Source: a virus. From it: a stretch of DNA of 43,404 nucleotides. The stretch is from positions 1 through 43,404 of the IMG/VR virus record IMGVR_UViG_3300045945_000008. One strand, 5' to 3'. The position numbers and the translations under genes are program-made. Position 1 is the stretch's first letter. Each line of letters begins with the position of its first letter. Of the stretch, positions 24,701-31,541 are shown in pieces. Under the pieces are notes generated by a model. That model worked only from the letters and a program-made list of their open reading frames with translations, was not told the origin of the DNA and made no database searches.

Positions 24701-25228
24701 GCGTCGTCGCTGGAACTGGACGGCTCATCCAATGCCTTCTACTACCCTGACCACAAGAACTGGAATTTTGGCCGCAACGACTTCACGGTTGATTTCTGGA
24801 TCAGGCGCAACGGCTCGCAGACTGCACTCGCCGGAATTCTGGGGACTTGGACTTCGGTAGTGATTGGCGGGTGGTTCTTCTATTGGGGAGCAGGCGGAGC
24901 TGCGAATGCCATACAGTTCGATGATGGTCAGGGAGTTACACTTACCAACTCAACCACGATCAGCGACGCGACGTGGACGCACGCCGCGGTCGAGCAGTAC
25001 AACGGTACAACTAAACTCTTTATCGCAGGGACTTCCGTTGCTTCAGTGTCAACACCTAATGGGATTGCCTACGGCGGGACTGGTCTGGCGATTGGCTCGA
25101 TCTCAACAGGATCATTCGTCCAGCCCATCATGACCGGATGGATTGACGAATTTCGCATCAGCGGTATCGCGTGCTATCAGGGCGCGAATTTCACACCCGA
25201 ATCCGCAGCGTATGGAGAACCGGACTAA
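21782..25228 (+). CDS. Tail tip attachment protein (lambda gpJ-like) with C-terminal LamG domain
   Basis: A 1148-residue host-attachment protein. An N-terminal domain is followed by a poly-Gly stretch (residues 91-97) and a hydrophobic segment ILGLVAAIALLVVVAFLTGG. Then comes the J-like core with AIPRVIGTRKVF near residue 195. Repeated strand-rich modules of the gpJ type follow (for example DALVAWRSLCVQNDWTCD). The last 215 residues (about 932-1148) are a concanavalin/LamG-like domain with LLLHFEGTDGSTDFED and a FRISG ending, likely binding host surface glycan. The hydrophobic segment resembles the gpI-type region of tail assembly. Determines host range. Confidence 0.85.
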   Translation: MRLDANRIPLAYRAPFDFGKCYVDERLPGESILDMVLSVPDLPRDFMRNGYVCINNEVVPRNLWKHVRPRPATAEVPICVTLHYALQSPGGGGGGGGRKQILGLVAAIALLVVVAFLTGGAGAAAFPALGGELFLGVTVGQVVGGAVGIAGALAISALTAPPVSAPGVESGASLNSEQAEAAAASGNALDRGGAIPRVIGTRKVFPPFACEPVVELVGQDEYVEALYILNGPHLLEDIRIDGNPIADAEDVDYETREGWTSDTPVTLVERQARTFAPQLELSVHSVDSGNSFLLHQSLPESDLPVWHGVTTRSLMDEIWLHFLLPGGISNATTASVAIPFRIRFRERGETTWINCPEFHAISGSVNQLRFAVQFKWATAVFQAPPGAGSAGDSGAIYYAHIDVPPQTVTPATPTDQEWNANSYFDDAGGGTLYIVPGSTEASTRIQNVALTSNGITFWMDENTFPKGMYEIEIKRGSPYLVASFTGTTYTYSGTVTDFFWYKTSAGNHIVPQSRANISDRCILNRVVSVWNEAPIAALGEGKFSQIAIRALNRSIRQLSVVASGYVRDWDGSGWNDWTTTSNPAPHYADVLSGAQNLDPLAEDLRDDDALVAWRSLCVQNDWTCDSIVNDTRTQDVLGLLASCGYARPYQSDIYGVTVDNDRSADTPTQIFSRRNSVGMKFERGFARVPAGFNVSYRDETEDDDQAQIAVYQRDPSFSDLTVLESVSYDGLISSSKVTARAQFDLDQANLRSTFYTFDTDIENIVCRRGDLVGVQHDVLTSRAGDGYMYSKQTSGSPSQITGITLDAELPITNETEWFSLTDVFTVTDVFLVGITTGIVIRHTDGTLSTHELSNSTGSTKVLTFATPFTDDATIQGFDNNDRKYGCMVVAGDLSYEYRRLLVQSITPKEDLKATLVLVDEATDLVRYTAITRLLLHFEGTDGSTDFEDSSRNDHEVESLDGDPKIDTAQFKFGASSLELDGSSNAFYYPDHKNWNFGRNDFTVDFWIRRNGSQTALAGILGTWTSVVIGGWFFYWGAGGAANAIQFDDGQGVTLTNSTTISDATWTHAAVEQYNGTTKLFIAGTSVASVSTPNGIAYGGTGLAIGSISTGSFVQPIMTGWIDEFRISGIACYQGANFTPESAAYGEPD

Positions 25229-26157
25229 TGGCACTCGACAGATTGACACCGACCACCGGGCCAAAGACCGGGACGGCCTACGCGACCGAAATACAGGAGG
25301 AAGTAACCGGCCTGTGGGACCGCGCCGTATGCACGCTGACCGGCGTGGCGGGCACCAACACCATCACCGCCACGCTGACGCCCGCGCTGACCGGCAGTCT
25401 GCAGAACGGGATGCCATTCATCCTCAAGCCTGCGGCGACAAACACATCGACGGTGACGCTCAATCTCAACGGCGGCGGTGCGGTCGATGTGCGTGACGCG
25501 GAGGACACCGCGCTAGTCGCTGGCGCATTGCGAATTAATGCCAGCTATCTACTCCGCTACGACTCGACGTTCGCCCACTTCGTCATCGTTGGCTATGTTC
25601 CGGCGGCGACGCTTTCCCCGATGGCTGTGCTGTTGGTCAGCGCAGGGGCAGGAGCATCGATTGATTTCACCACAAATATCAGTTCTTCCTATTTCGCGTA
25701 TCAAATAGTGCTGAACAATCTACGACCGGCAACGGACGACGTTGAACTCTGGCTACGCATTAGCACGGACGGAGGTGCTAACTATCAGGTCACGAACTAC
25801 GATTATGTTCATACCAATGTCAGAGCCGACACAGGCGCTTCTTCTGTTATCTCCGCGACGGCAGGGGCCAAGATCATACTGGCTGGCAATTCCGCGGCCG
25901 GTCTGGCAGTCGGAAGCGCCGCTGAGGAAGGTGTCTCAGGCATTATCACCTTTCATGATCCAGCAAGTTCTACCATTTACAAGCCATTCAATTTTCAGGG
26001 CGGTTATATCAGCGCGCAAGCGACTCCGACGCTTTGGACCTTCAACGGCTCTGGAATGTGGAAAACCGTGACGGCGATCAACGCCATTCGCATCATGTTC
26101 GAGAGCGGCAACATTACTTCTGGCACTGCTCAGCTTTACGGAATGAGATTCAGCTAA
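25228..26157 (+). CDS. Tail fibre/receptor-binding protein
   Basis: A 309-residue protein whose ATG overlaps the preceding TAA (taatg). The N-terminal DRLTPTTGPKTGTAYATEIQ is like other phage fibre proteins, with TNTSTVTLNLNGGGAVDVRD. The C-terminal half has a beta-sandwich pattern (YQIVLNNLRPATDDVELWLR) and ends AQLYGMRFS, a common end motif in phage tail proteins. It probably binds the host surface together with the gpJ-like protein. Confidence 0.75.
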   Translation: MALDRLTPTTGPKTGTAYATEIQEEVTGLWDRAVCTLTGVAGTNTITATLTPALTGSLQNGMPFILKPAATNTSTVTLNLNGGGAVDVRDAEDTALVAGALRINASYLLRYDSTFAHFVIVGYVPAATLSPMAVLLVSAGAGASIDFTTNISSSYFAYQIVLNNLRPATDDVELWLRISTDGGANYQVTNYDYVHTNVRADTGASSVISATAGAKIILAGNSAAGLAVGSAAEEGVSGIITFHDPASSTIYKPFNFQGGYISAQATPTLWTFNGSGMWKTVTAINAIRIMFESGNITSGTAQLYGMRFS

Positions 26158-26159
26158 TC

Positions 26160-26807
26160 ATGACCAAAGCAGAAAAACTTGCTCTGCTCGACAAGCTATG
26201 GCCAAACGCGCCGACCACGCTGCTCGACGCGATTATCGAGTACGGGCCAGCACTTCGGGAGAAGTACGAGATCAACACGCCGCTGCGGCTGGCGCACTTC
26301 ATGGCGCAGATCAGCCACGAGAGCGGCGGCGGCACCATCACCATCGAGAACATGAACTACACGACGGCGCGGCGCATCTGTCAGGTCTGGCCGTCGCGAT
26401 TTCCAAGCGAGGGGAGCGCACAGCCCTATGTCAAGAACCCAAGAGGTCTTGCGAACAAGGTCTACAACGGTCGCATGGGCAACAGGTCAGGAACAGACGA
26501 TGGATACAATTATCGTGGACGCGGATTACTGCAGCTTACGGGCCGGGAAAGTTATCAGCGTATCGGGAAAGCACTTGGCCTTGACTTGGCCGGTGATCCA
26601 AACCTCGTGAACCAGCCGCCGCAGAACTCGCTCGAGATCGCGGCGCGCGAGTTCAAGGAACTGAAGTGCCTGCCGTCCGCAGACGCCGACGACGTGCGAG
26701 CGGTAACGAAGAAGGTGAACGGCGGGTACAACGGGCTGGAGGACCGCAAGCAATGGCTGGCAAAGTGGAAGAAGGTTCTGATCCCGAAGCTGGACCTGAC
26801 GGGGTAA
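26160..26807 (+). CDS. GH19 endolysin (chitinase-like muramidase)
   Basis: A 215-residue glycoside hydrolase family 19 endolysin that breaks the sugar backbone of peptidoglycan. Two catalytic glutamates fit the family: Glu54 in AQISHESGGG and Glu63 in TIENMNYT. The signature DGYNYRGRGLLQLTGRESYQ follows. There is no signal peptide, so a holin is required. The ATG follows the fibre gene by two bases. It starts the lysis block. Confidence 0.9.
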   Translation: MTKAEKLALLDKLWPNAPTTLLDAIIEYGPALREKYEINTPLRLAHFMAQISHESGGGTITIENMNYTTARRICQVWPSRFPSEGSAQPYVKNPRGLANKVYNGRMGNRSGTDDGYNYRGRGLLQLTGRESYQRIGKALGLDLAGDPNLVNQPPQNSLEIAAREFKELKCLPSADADDVRAVTKKVNGGYNGLEDRKQWLAKWKKVLIPKLDLTG

Positions 26808-26812
26808 AGCAC

Positions 26813-27100
26813 ATGGGCGCACTGGAAGAAGGCGGCAAGGCGCTAGGCAGCATCGTAGATGCGATGAAGTCGTCGCCGCTGGCGCTGGCGCTCATTCTTG
26901 TCAATCTGGTCTTCATCGTGTTCACGACGTACATCCTGCATGAACTCGCGGAGAACCAGCGCATCCGAATGGCCGCTCAGGAAAAGATACTGACACAATT
27001 GATCAGAGACTGCACGAGCGGACGAAAGCCAGAAGAACAATCCATGCTGCGCCTGCCGCCAGTACCGACCATCCCAATAACGAAGGAGGCTACAAAATGA
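26813..27100 (+). CDS. Single-pass membrane protein, lysis-associated
   Basis: A 95-residue protein with one membrane segment (LALALILVNLVFIVFTTYIL, residues 22-42), followed by a charged helical part with one Cys. It could be an inner-membrane spanin-like or a holin-like protein. The position between endolysin and two small membrane or secreted proteins supports a role in lysis. No family motif was recognised. It overlaps the next start by 4 bp (atga). Confidence 0.68.
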   Translation: MGALEEGGKALGSIVDAMKSSPLALALILVNLVFIVFTTYILHELAENQRIRMAAQEKILTQLIRDCTSGRKPEEQSMLRLPPVPTIPITKEATK

Positions 27101-27402
27101 AAACAATTTTGCTAGCGTTGCTGTTCGCCATCGCCATGACAGCCAATGCAGACGCCAAGAAAAGACAAGTCTATATCAACAAGCCGTCGCCGCCCGCTTA
27201 TGTGCCGGGGACTGTGCCGCTTATTGCGGTGCCGCCGCTCGCGGTCGGTTTTGATCTTGTTCGCCGCACGTCGTGCGATCCACGAGTGGCGGTGAGCACA
27301 GGCAAGGGCGATCCTGGTTTCGATCTAGTCAACGGGCCGCTGTATGGGAATTTCCTTGTGCCTGCAATATATCGCAAGGAATGTCAGGCGCAGCCGAAGT
27401 GA
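27097..27402 (+). CDS. Exported small protein with signal peptide
   Basis: A 101-residue protein with an N-terminal signal peptide (MKTILLALLFAIAMTANADA) that would be cut after ANA or ADA. It has no lipobox Cys. The mature part is basic and Pro-rich (KPSPPAYVPGTVPLIAVPPL) with two Cys. A strong Shine-Dalgarno (aaggagg) lies about 7 bases ahead. It is likely periplasmic. It might work with the preceding membrane protein in envelope disruption, but this is inferred from position only. Confidence 0.68.
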   Translation: MKTILLALLFAIAMTANADAKKRQVYINKPSPPAYVPGTVPLIAVPPLAVGFDLVRRTSCDPRVAVSTGKGDPGFDLVNGPLYGNFLVPAIYRKECQAQPK

Positions 27403-27406
27403 TGCC

Positions 27407-27622
27407 ATGCCGACATATGAATATAAATCGATCTACGTGACCCGCTCGCCCGGTGCGGATCGCTACGTGCCAGCCGATGACTTGCTGAATGGCAATGGTG
27501 ACGAAGGCTGGCAATTGGTTTGCACATCGACGGTGCCAGGTCATCTGACGACCGCCATCTATGAAATCTTCTATTTCACGCGACAGAAAGTCGGACCTAC
27601 AGAGGGAGGGAACCATGATTGA
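27407..27622 (+). CDS. Small DUF4177-like protein
   Basis: A 71-residue protein starting MPTYEYKSIYVTRSP, with LNGNGDEGWQLVCTSTVPG near the middle. The EYK...LN..G.EGWQLV pattern is that of DUF4177 proteins. The function of that family is unknown. The start has a weak ribosome-binding region. It overlaps the following holin-like gene by 8 bp. Confidence 0.68.
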   Translation: MPTYEYKSIYVTRSPGADRYVPADDLLNGNGDEGWQLVCTSTVPGHLTTAIYEIFYFTRQKVGPTEGGNHD

Positions 27623-27839
27623 ATCAGTCATCTTGTCGCTGATTTACATTCTCGTAATCGCGGCGGTCATCTACATCATCCTGTGGATTCTCTCGACCGT
27701 GGCCGGGGTGCAGTTGCCGGAAAAGGTCATCCAGATCATCTGGATAGTGTTTGCGCTCGTCTGCCTGCTTATACTTGTGAGGCTGCTTTTACCGGGACTG
27801 GGCGTCAAGCTTGGCGCCCTGCTGCCCATGCTGGCGTGA
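27615..27839 (+). CDS. Two-TM holin-like membrane protein
   Basis: A 74-residue protein made almost wholly of two membrane segments (VILSLIYILVIAAVIYIILW and IIWIVFALVCLLILVRLLLP) joined by a short polar turn. Size and topology fit class II/III holins, although the similar Thivi_2564-type small membrane proteins have no shown lysis role. The ATG has a good purine-rich site (gagggagg). It is the last gene of the rightward operon, 37 bases before a strong terminator. Confidence 0.7.
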   Translation: MIESVILSLIYILVIAAVIYIILWILSTVAGVQLPEKVIQIIWIVFALVCLLILVRLLLPGLGVKLGALLPMLA

Positions 27840-27876
27840 CGCGCAAGACATTCTGCGCTGTCTTTGAAAAGATAAA

Positions 27877-27905
27877 GCCGCCCCCGTTGCTGAGGGCGGC
27901 TCTTT
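27877..27905. terminator. Bidirectional intrinsic terminator
   Basis: A perfect 7-bp stem gccgccc (27877-27883) and gggcggc (27894-27900) with a 10-base loop. It is flanked by A-rich sequence on the left and tctttg on the right, so it can end transcripts on both strands. It separates the rightward late operon from the leftward gene ending at 27908. Confidence 0.78.
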
Positions 27906-27907
27906 GT

Positions 27908-28252
27908 CTATGCGGCGTGGATGTCTGCCGCCTCATCCTCACACAGCGGAGTCTCTACCGCTGATTTGAGTTCGGTTAGCGCCTTATCCATTGTCTCCCA
28001 GGTGACTCCACCGGCCGGGAAGTAGGCGTAATGGGCGGTCATCTTGGGGAATGGCTTTTTGTACGAAGCCTTCGGGATTGGGTGGTCGTAGTGCTTTGTC
28101 ACCATGATTGTGACGCCCGCACTCGGAACCCATAGGCACTCGACCTGAATGGTTCTGTTGCCTATTACCTCGGACCAGAGGCACCGTAGATTGTGCTTGT
28201 GTTCAAGCTCGGACCAACGGGCTTCCATATCGTCTGGCTTTGTGCTAGACAT
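27908..28252 (-). CDS. Hypothetical protein, leftward early operon end
   Basis: A 114-residue acidic protein with no transmembrane segment or recognised motif. The ATG is at 28252, with a clear aggaga site six bases upstream on the reverse strand. It reads MSSTKPDDMEARWSELEHKH, with VGSE-like acidic stretches near the end. It is the last gene of the leftward operon and ends just inside the bidirectional terminator. Function unknown. Confidence 0.65.
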   Translation of the reverse strand: MSSTKPDDMEARWSELEHKHNLRCLWSEVIGNRTIQVECLWVPSAGVTIMVTKHYDHPIPKASYKKPFPKMTAHYAYFPAGGVTWETMDKALTELKSAVETPLCEDEAADIHAA

Positions 28253-28595
28253 TTGTCTCTCCTATTCAGTTGTCAAACAGCCTCGCCGGTTGGCTCATCC
28301 CAACCGACGCAGGCATGTTAGCAAACGACTTTTCCAAAATCGGAAAACGCACCGCAACATGAACGTGGCTCTAGGACAACTTGAACGGTTTTGATGATTT
28401 GGTTTTCAATTTGCCGGAATATTCTCCGGGGATTGTGCGGTGCGTTTCGGAGTGTCACAATTCAATTCGTCAATTGCATCAATCTAAAAAACGCAATAAA
28501 GTTGCTAAAATAGTTTTTCGACAGGACGGGGGAGCCGGGTCGCGAATGGCCCGGTTTTTATTTTGCCTTCGCCTCAATCTGTTCCTTTGTGGGGG
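28253..28595. other. Gene-free, AT-rich intergenic region with inverted repeats
   Basis: About 340 bases without a convincing gene. It is clearly AT-richer than the genome around it. It holds a 7-bp inverted repeat cggttgg/ccaaccg (28287-28306), a palindrome ttttcc-aaaatc-ggaaaa (28330-28347) whose left arm ttccaaaa matches the arm of the putative operators, several AT-rich tracts, and a rightward terminator at its right end. It could be a promoter/operator region for the gene at 27908-28252, or a small RNA locus. Confidence 0.6.
28533..28560 (+). terminator. Rightward intrinsic terminator in the gene-free region
   Basis: Stem ccggg (28535-28539) with cccgg (28550-28554), extended by flanking wobble pairs, followed on the plus strand by tttttatttt. 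On the reverse strand the following bases are C-rich, so it acts only rightward. No rightward gene precedes it, which makes the transcript it ends unknown. Confidence 0.6.
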
Positions 28596-28808
28596 TCATG
28601 GCTTATCCTTCATCGCCCGTATGGCGGCGGCGATTTCACCGGCAACCAAATTGTCACGCAAATCAAAGGCGAAAGTATCCGCCACCTGCGCACAGCGTTC
28701 GATGGTGGCGGCTTCCAGTGTGAGCATTTCCTTTCGTAACCGCGCTTCGATGTGGATGCCCTGATTGGCAACCTCTTGCCATCGCTTGTCGGTCATTTTG
28801 GTCTCCAT
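28596..28808 (-). CDS. Small phage protein
   Basis: A 70-residue helical protein starting METKMTDKRWQEVANQG, with a second possible ATG at 28796. It has the motif ATIERCAQVADTFAFDLRDN followed by LVAGEIAAAIRAMK, which is common in small phage proteins of unknown function. It overlaps the upstream gene by 16 bp. Confidence 0.68.
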   Translation of the reverse strand: METKMTDKRWQEVANQGIHIEARLRKEMLTLEAATIERCAQVADTFAFDLRDNLVAGEIAAAIRAMKDKP

Positions 28809-29005
28809 TCAATGCAGGTATCCATCAGCGCCTGTGTAGCACCGGACACCGGGTCGATAATCAGGACGCGCTGGCGGTCTGTCTTGGCGCAAACCCATGC
28901 GCTGACTTCTATGCGGTTGTGCAGCATCGCGTTGTTCAGGTAGGTCGCCGCGCTCAATGCGGTCAACCAAGCAATCAGCAGGATCGCAAGAATGAGCCGC
29001 GTCAA
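28793..29005 (-). CDS. Small membrane-anchored or exported protein
   Basis: A 70-residue protein with a hydrophobic N-terminus (LILAILLIAWLTALSAATYL) that could be a signal peptide or anchor, followed by two Cys (VCAKTD and DTCIEW). The start appears to be a TTG at 29005, just after a copy of the ggttagac repeat on the reverse strand. No other start lies near the hydrophobic segment. Function unknown. Confidence 0.58.
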   Translation of the reverse strand: MTRLILAILLIAWLTALSAATYLNNAMLHNRIEVSAWVCAKTDRQRVLIIDPVSGATQALMDTCIEWRPK

Positions 29006-29007
29006 GT

Positions 29008-29179
29008 GTCTAACCCTGAGAACAATCAGATATCTTTGAGCGTCTAACCTTTTGATATTTCATAAAATCCATATTTCGGGGGTCTTTGTGGATATTGAAT
29101 GAAGTCGCGGACTTCCACTGTCTAACCATTCAAAAGCTATCCGTGCCAATGCTGGATTGTTCGGCTTGAGTGTCTAACC
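29008..29179. repeat. Four direct copies of gtctaacc
   Basis: The octamer gtctaacc (ggttagac on the reverse strand) occurs at 29008-29015, 29042-29049, 29120-29127 and 29172-29179, all in the same orientation. Three lie in the 124-bp gap between the methyltransferase and the small membrane protein, and one inside the end of the methyltransferase gene. It is a candidate iteron or protein-binding array. The function is unknown. Confidence 0.6.
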
Positions 29180-29918
29180 GATCCGCCTCCATTATCGCCC
29201 GCCCGATGATTTCCGGGATTTGCGGGATGACGGAATTTCCGACGGCGTGAAGTCTGTCCAGCCTTCCTGGTAGCCCATCATCCATTCTGCGAAGGAGGGG
29301 TTGAGGCCAACAATTTCCTCGCTCGAACGGAGCATCGCAGACTGACTGCAAATCCTCCTCGCCACGCAGCCACCACGATCCAGGCGGGCTAAAATTCTTG
29401 CCTGAGACCAGTCGCGGCCCTCGCGTGCCGACGGGGTAGGCAATAATCCAGATACGGTCGCGCTCGTGAATGGCACCGACATCGCTGGCGCGTATGCAAT
29501 GCCATTCCGTGTCATAGCCGATCTCGGCCAGGTCTCCGAGAATTTCGCCCAATCCTCGACAAAGGAGCGCTGCCACGTTCTCCACGATGACGTAGTCCGG
29601 TCGTACCAGGCGAATGGTTCTAAGAAACTCCCGCCAGAGTCCTGAGCGGGCTCCGGCAAGTCCGGCGCCTGAACCGGCAAGGCTGATATCCTGACAAGGG
29701 AATCCACCGGAGATTGCATCAACCTCAATTCCGTCTGTTGCGAGGCGTTCGGCGGTAAGTGTTGTAATGTCGTCGTAGCAGGGGACGTGGGGCCAGTGCT
29801 TTGCGAGGACTCGCCTGCAGAACGGATCAATTTCACAGAACGCAACGGTTTGGAACCCGGCCCTTTCGAGGCCGAGGGAGAACCCGCCGATGCCCGAGAA
29901 CAGGTCAAGCAGTCTCAT
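29130..29918 (-). CDS. C5 cytosine-specific DNA methyltransferase
   Basis: A 262-residue DNA (cytosine-5) methyltransferase starting at the ATG at 29918. Motif I is LLDLFSGIGGFSLG. The catalytic Cys75 sits in SGGFPCQDIS (motif IV), ENV is at residues 113-115 (motif VI), HERDRIW is motif VIII, and HAVGNSVIPQ is motif X. The target-recognition region is short, so it is a small Dcm-type enzyme. No cognate restriction endonuclease is seen next to it. It may protect phage DNA from host restriction. It overlaps the integrase stop by four bases. Confidence 0.92.
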   Translation of the reverse strand: MRLLDLFSGIGGFSLGLERAGFQTVAFCEIDPFCRRVLAKHWPHVPCYDDITTLTAERLATDGIEVDAISGGFPCQDISLAGSGAGLAGARSGLWREFLRTIRLVRPDYVIVENVAALLCRGLGEILGDLAEIGYDTEWHCIRASDVGAIHERDRIWIIAYPVGTRGPRLVSGKNFSPPGSWWLRGEEDLQSVCDAPFERGNCWPQPLLRRMDDGLPGRLDRLHAVGNSVIPQIPEIIGRAIMEADRLDTQAEQSSIGTDSF

Positions 29919-30964
29919 CCCGTTTTTTTCGTCTGGTCCGCCGCTTCCCATCGCCTGATCGCATTCCTGGCCATCTGTTTTCGCGCCGCGCGCCTGGTGT
30001 AGTGCAGCGCCATCTTGGCCGAGCGATGTCCGGTCACCGCCATGATCTCATCGATAGAGCAACCGGCTTCTGCCAATGCCATCGCGGCATTCTTGCGCAG
30101 GCCGTGGAATGAATAGCCCCTGATGCCGAGCCGCTGCAGCTGATTGCGCACCAGGCGGGCCAGGGAAGCCGGGTCATAAGGTTTGCCGCGCTCGCCTGTA
30201 AGAACATATTCACCGCGCCTTGGCATTGTCTGTAAGACTGCGGCTAAGGCTTTGTGACACGGCACCATCACATACTCGCCGGTTTTCTGCTGCACGACTT
30301 CGATCGTCTCGCCGTCGAACTGCGACCATTTCATCTTCACCACATCGGATCGGCGCTGCCCGGTGTAGCGGCCCAGCATCACGGCAAGGCGCAGATGCGC
30401 CGGCGCGCTGGCATCGAAGGCGGCGAAGATGTCATCGGTCCATGGCTGGCGTTCGTTGGCTTCGCTGCGGTCATGCACGCGGGTGACGCCGACGGTGGGA
30501 TTGGCCTCGAGGCCGTCAAGGTTCAGCCGATCGTCGGCGAACTGCCACAGCACCGACAGGCGGCTGATGGCGCTGTCGGCAACCGATGCGGTATGCGCCT
30601 GGTGAAAGTGGTTGCGGATCATCTTGACGTGCTTGGCCTTGAGATCGCGCAACAGTCCGGCACCGAATCTTTCCTTGAGCTCGTCGAAGATGCGGCGATC
30701 GGCGCGGACTGTTGACGGGGCGCGGCCTCTGAATTCGTCGGTTGAGACATAACGATCGATGACCCAGCCAAGGCTGCCGTTGAGGAAAGCGACCTTGTGC
30801 GGATCAAAGCCGAACTTTTCCTTGGCGTTGGCGGCTTCGTAGGCGGCAAGAAAGCCCGGCGATCCTGGTGCCGGCAGCGCGATGGCGGGGAAACCCTTGC
30901 GGCGAAAGTAATAGCGCGCCTTGCCGTGGCGATCGGTATAGGCTTTCACATACCGCAGCTTCAT
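29915..30964 (-). CDS. int: Tyrosine-type site-specific integrase
   Basis: A 349-residue tyrosine recombinase that integrates and excises the phage DNA. Residues 1-175 hold the arm- and core-binding domains. The catalytic set is visible: Arg204 in LGRYTGQRRSD, a Lys near 227, His287 and Arg290 in SFHGLRKNA, His313 in VTGHRSAKM, and Tyr322 in LHYTRR. The start is the ATG at 30964, overlapping the excisionase-like stop by 4 bp. The attachment site was not identified in this window. Confidence 0.93.
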   Translation of the reverse strand: MKLRYVKAYTDRHGKARYYFRRKGFPAIALPAPGSPGFLAAYEAANAKEKFGFDPHKVAFLNGSLGWVIDRYVSTDEFRGRAPSTVRADRRIFDELKERFGAGLLRDLKAKHVKMIRNHFHQAHTASVADSAISRLSVLWQFADDRLNLDGLEANPTVGVTRVHDRSEANERQPWTDDIFAAFDASAPAHLRLAVMLGRYTGQRRSDVVKMKWSQFDGETIEVVQQKTGEYVMVPCHKALAAVLQTMPRRGEYVLTGERGKPYDPASLARLVRNQLQRLGIRGYSFHGLRKNAAMALAEAGCSIDEIMAVTGHRSAKMALHYTRRAARKQMARNAIRRWEAADQTKKTG

Positions 30965-31206
30965 TTCATGTCCTTCATGATGGTGTCGAAGCTGTTGCGA
31001 TCATCGGCCGACATCTGCTCGAAGGCCAATTCTAGCGCCAGCCGGTCCCACAAAGCCATTGCATCAATGTAGGTTGGTTTCGGTAATTTCCCTGCATCCA
31101 CCAGCTGCAGGAACTTGCTGCGCGACATGGACAAATAGGCCGCGGCCCGATCGGCCCGCATGGCGCGCGGTGGATAAGCCAGGTGGTCGTGCAGCTTTAG
31201 TGTCAT
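30961..31206 (-). CDS. Excisionase-like / AlpA-type helix-turn-helix protein
   Basis: An 81-residue protein with an AlpA/Xis-like winged helix: MRADRAAAYLSMSRSKFLQL followed by VDAGKLPKPTYI. This type binds DNA near the attachment site and directs excision. Location directly before the integrase and the small size support the call. The stop overlaps the integrase start (atga). Confidence 0.78.
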   Translation of the reverse strand: MTLKLHDHLAYPPRAMRADRAAAYLSMSRSKFLQLVDAGKLPKPTYIDAMALWDRLALELAFEQMSADDRNSFDTIMKDMK

Positions 31207-31541
31207 TATGAGCTAGCGCCACCACGCTTTCGCAACTCGCTTTCGATCTTCTCCACGATGTTCGATTTCAACGGCACCGGGTTCGCTGGCTGGCGTTTCG
31301 GGGCGTAAGCCTCTGGACCTTGCCCACGCGCCGAGAGCGCCAGTGTTGTCTCGACAATCTGCAAACGGGTGAGGACGATCTGCATGTCCTCTGAAGTAAG
31401 TTCCCCCTGACCAATCGTAAAAGTCCCGCGAATGAAGATGTGGTTGTTGATTTCCCGCGCCAGTGCTTCCAGCAATCTTTCGTTCTCGGCGCGGCGCAGG
31501 CTTGTCAGCAAATCGCGCAGCAATGTTTCTGGCTGTGACAT
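31206..31541 (-). CDS. Hypothetical protein
   Basis: A 111-residue protein starting at the ATG at 31541, which has a ggagaaag site nearby on the reverse strand. It is helical, with LLTSLRRAENERLLEALARE near the start and an internal LTSEDMQIVLTRLQIVETTL. It overlaps almost fully with the C-terminal reading frame of the neighbouring membrane protein, in a different frame. Its own ribosome-binding site and its codon pattern make it the more likely gene of the two in the overlap. Function unknown. Confidence 0.62.
   Translation of the reverse strand: MSQPETLLRDLLTSLRRAENERLLEALAREINNHIFIRGTFTIGQGELTSEDMQIVLTRLQIVETTLALSARGQGPEAYAPKRQPANPVPLKSNIVEKIESELRKRGGASS

Noticed and set aside
28381-28764. 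Rightward open frame of about 127 codons in the gene-free block
   Set aside because: It starts at a TTG without a ribosome site, runs through an intrinsic terminator, and its second half is antisense to the better-supported leftward gene 28596-28808.
29915-31206. Attachment site (attP) near the integrase
   Set aside because: No tRNA-like segment or convincing core repeat was recognised, and the integrase and excisionase genes overlap their neighbours.
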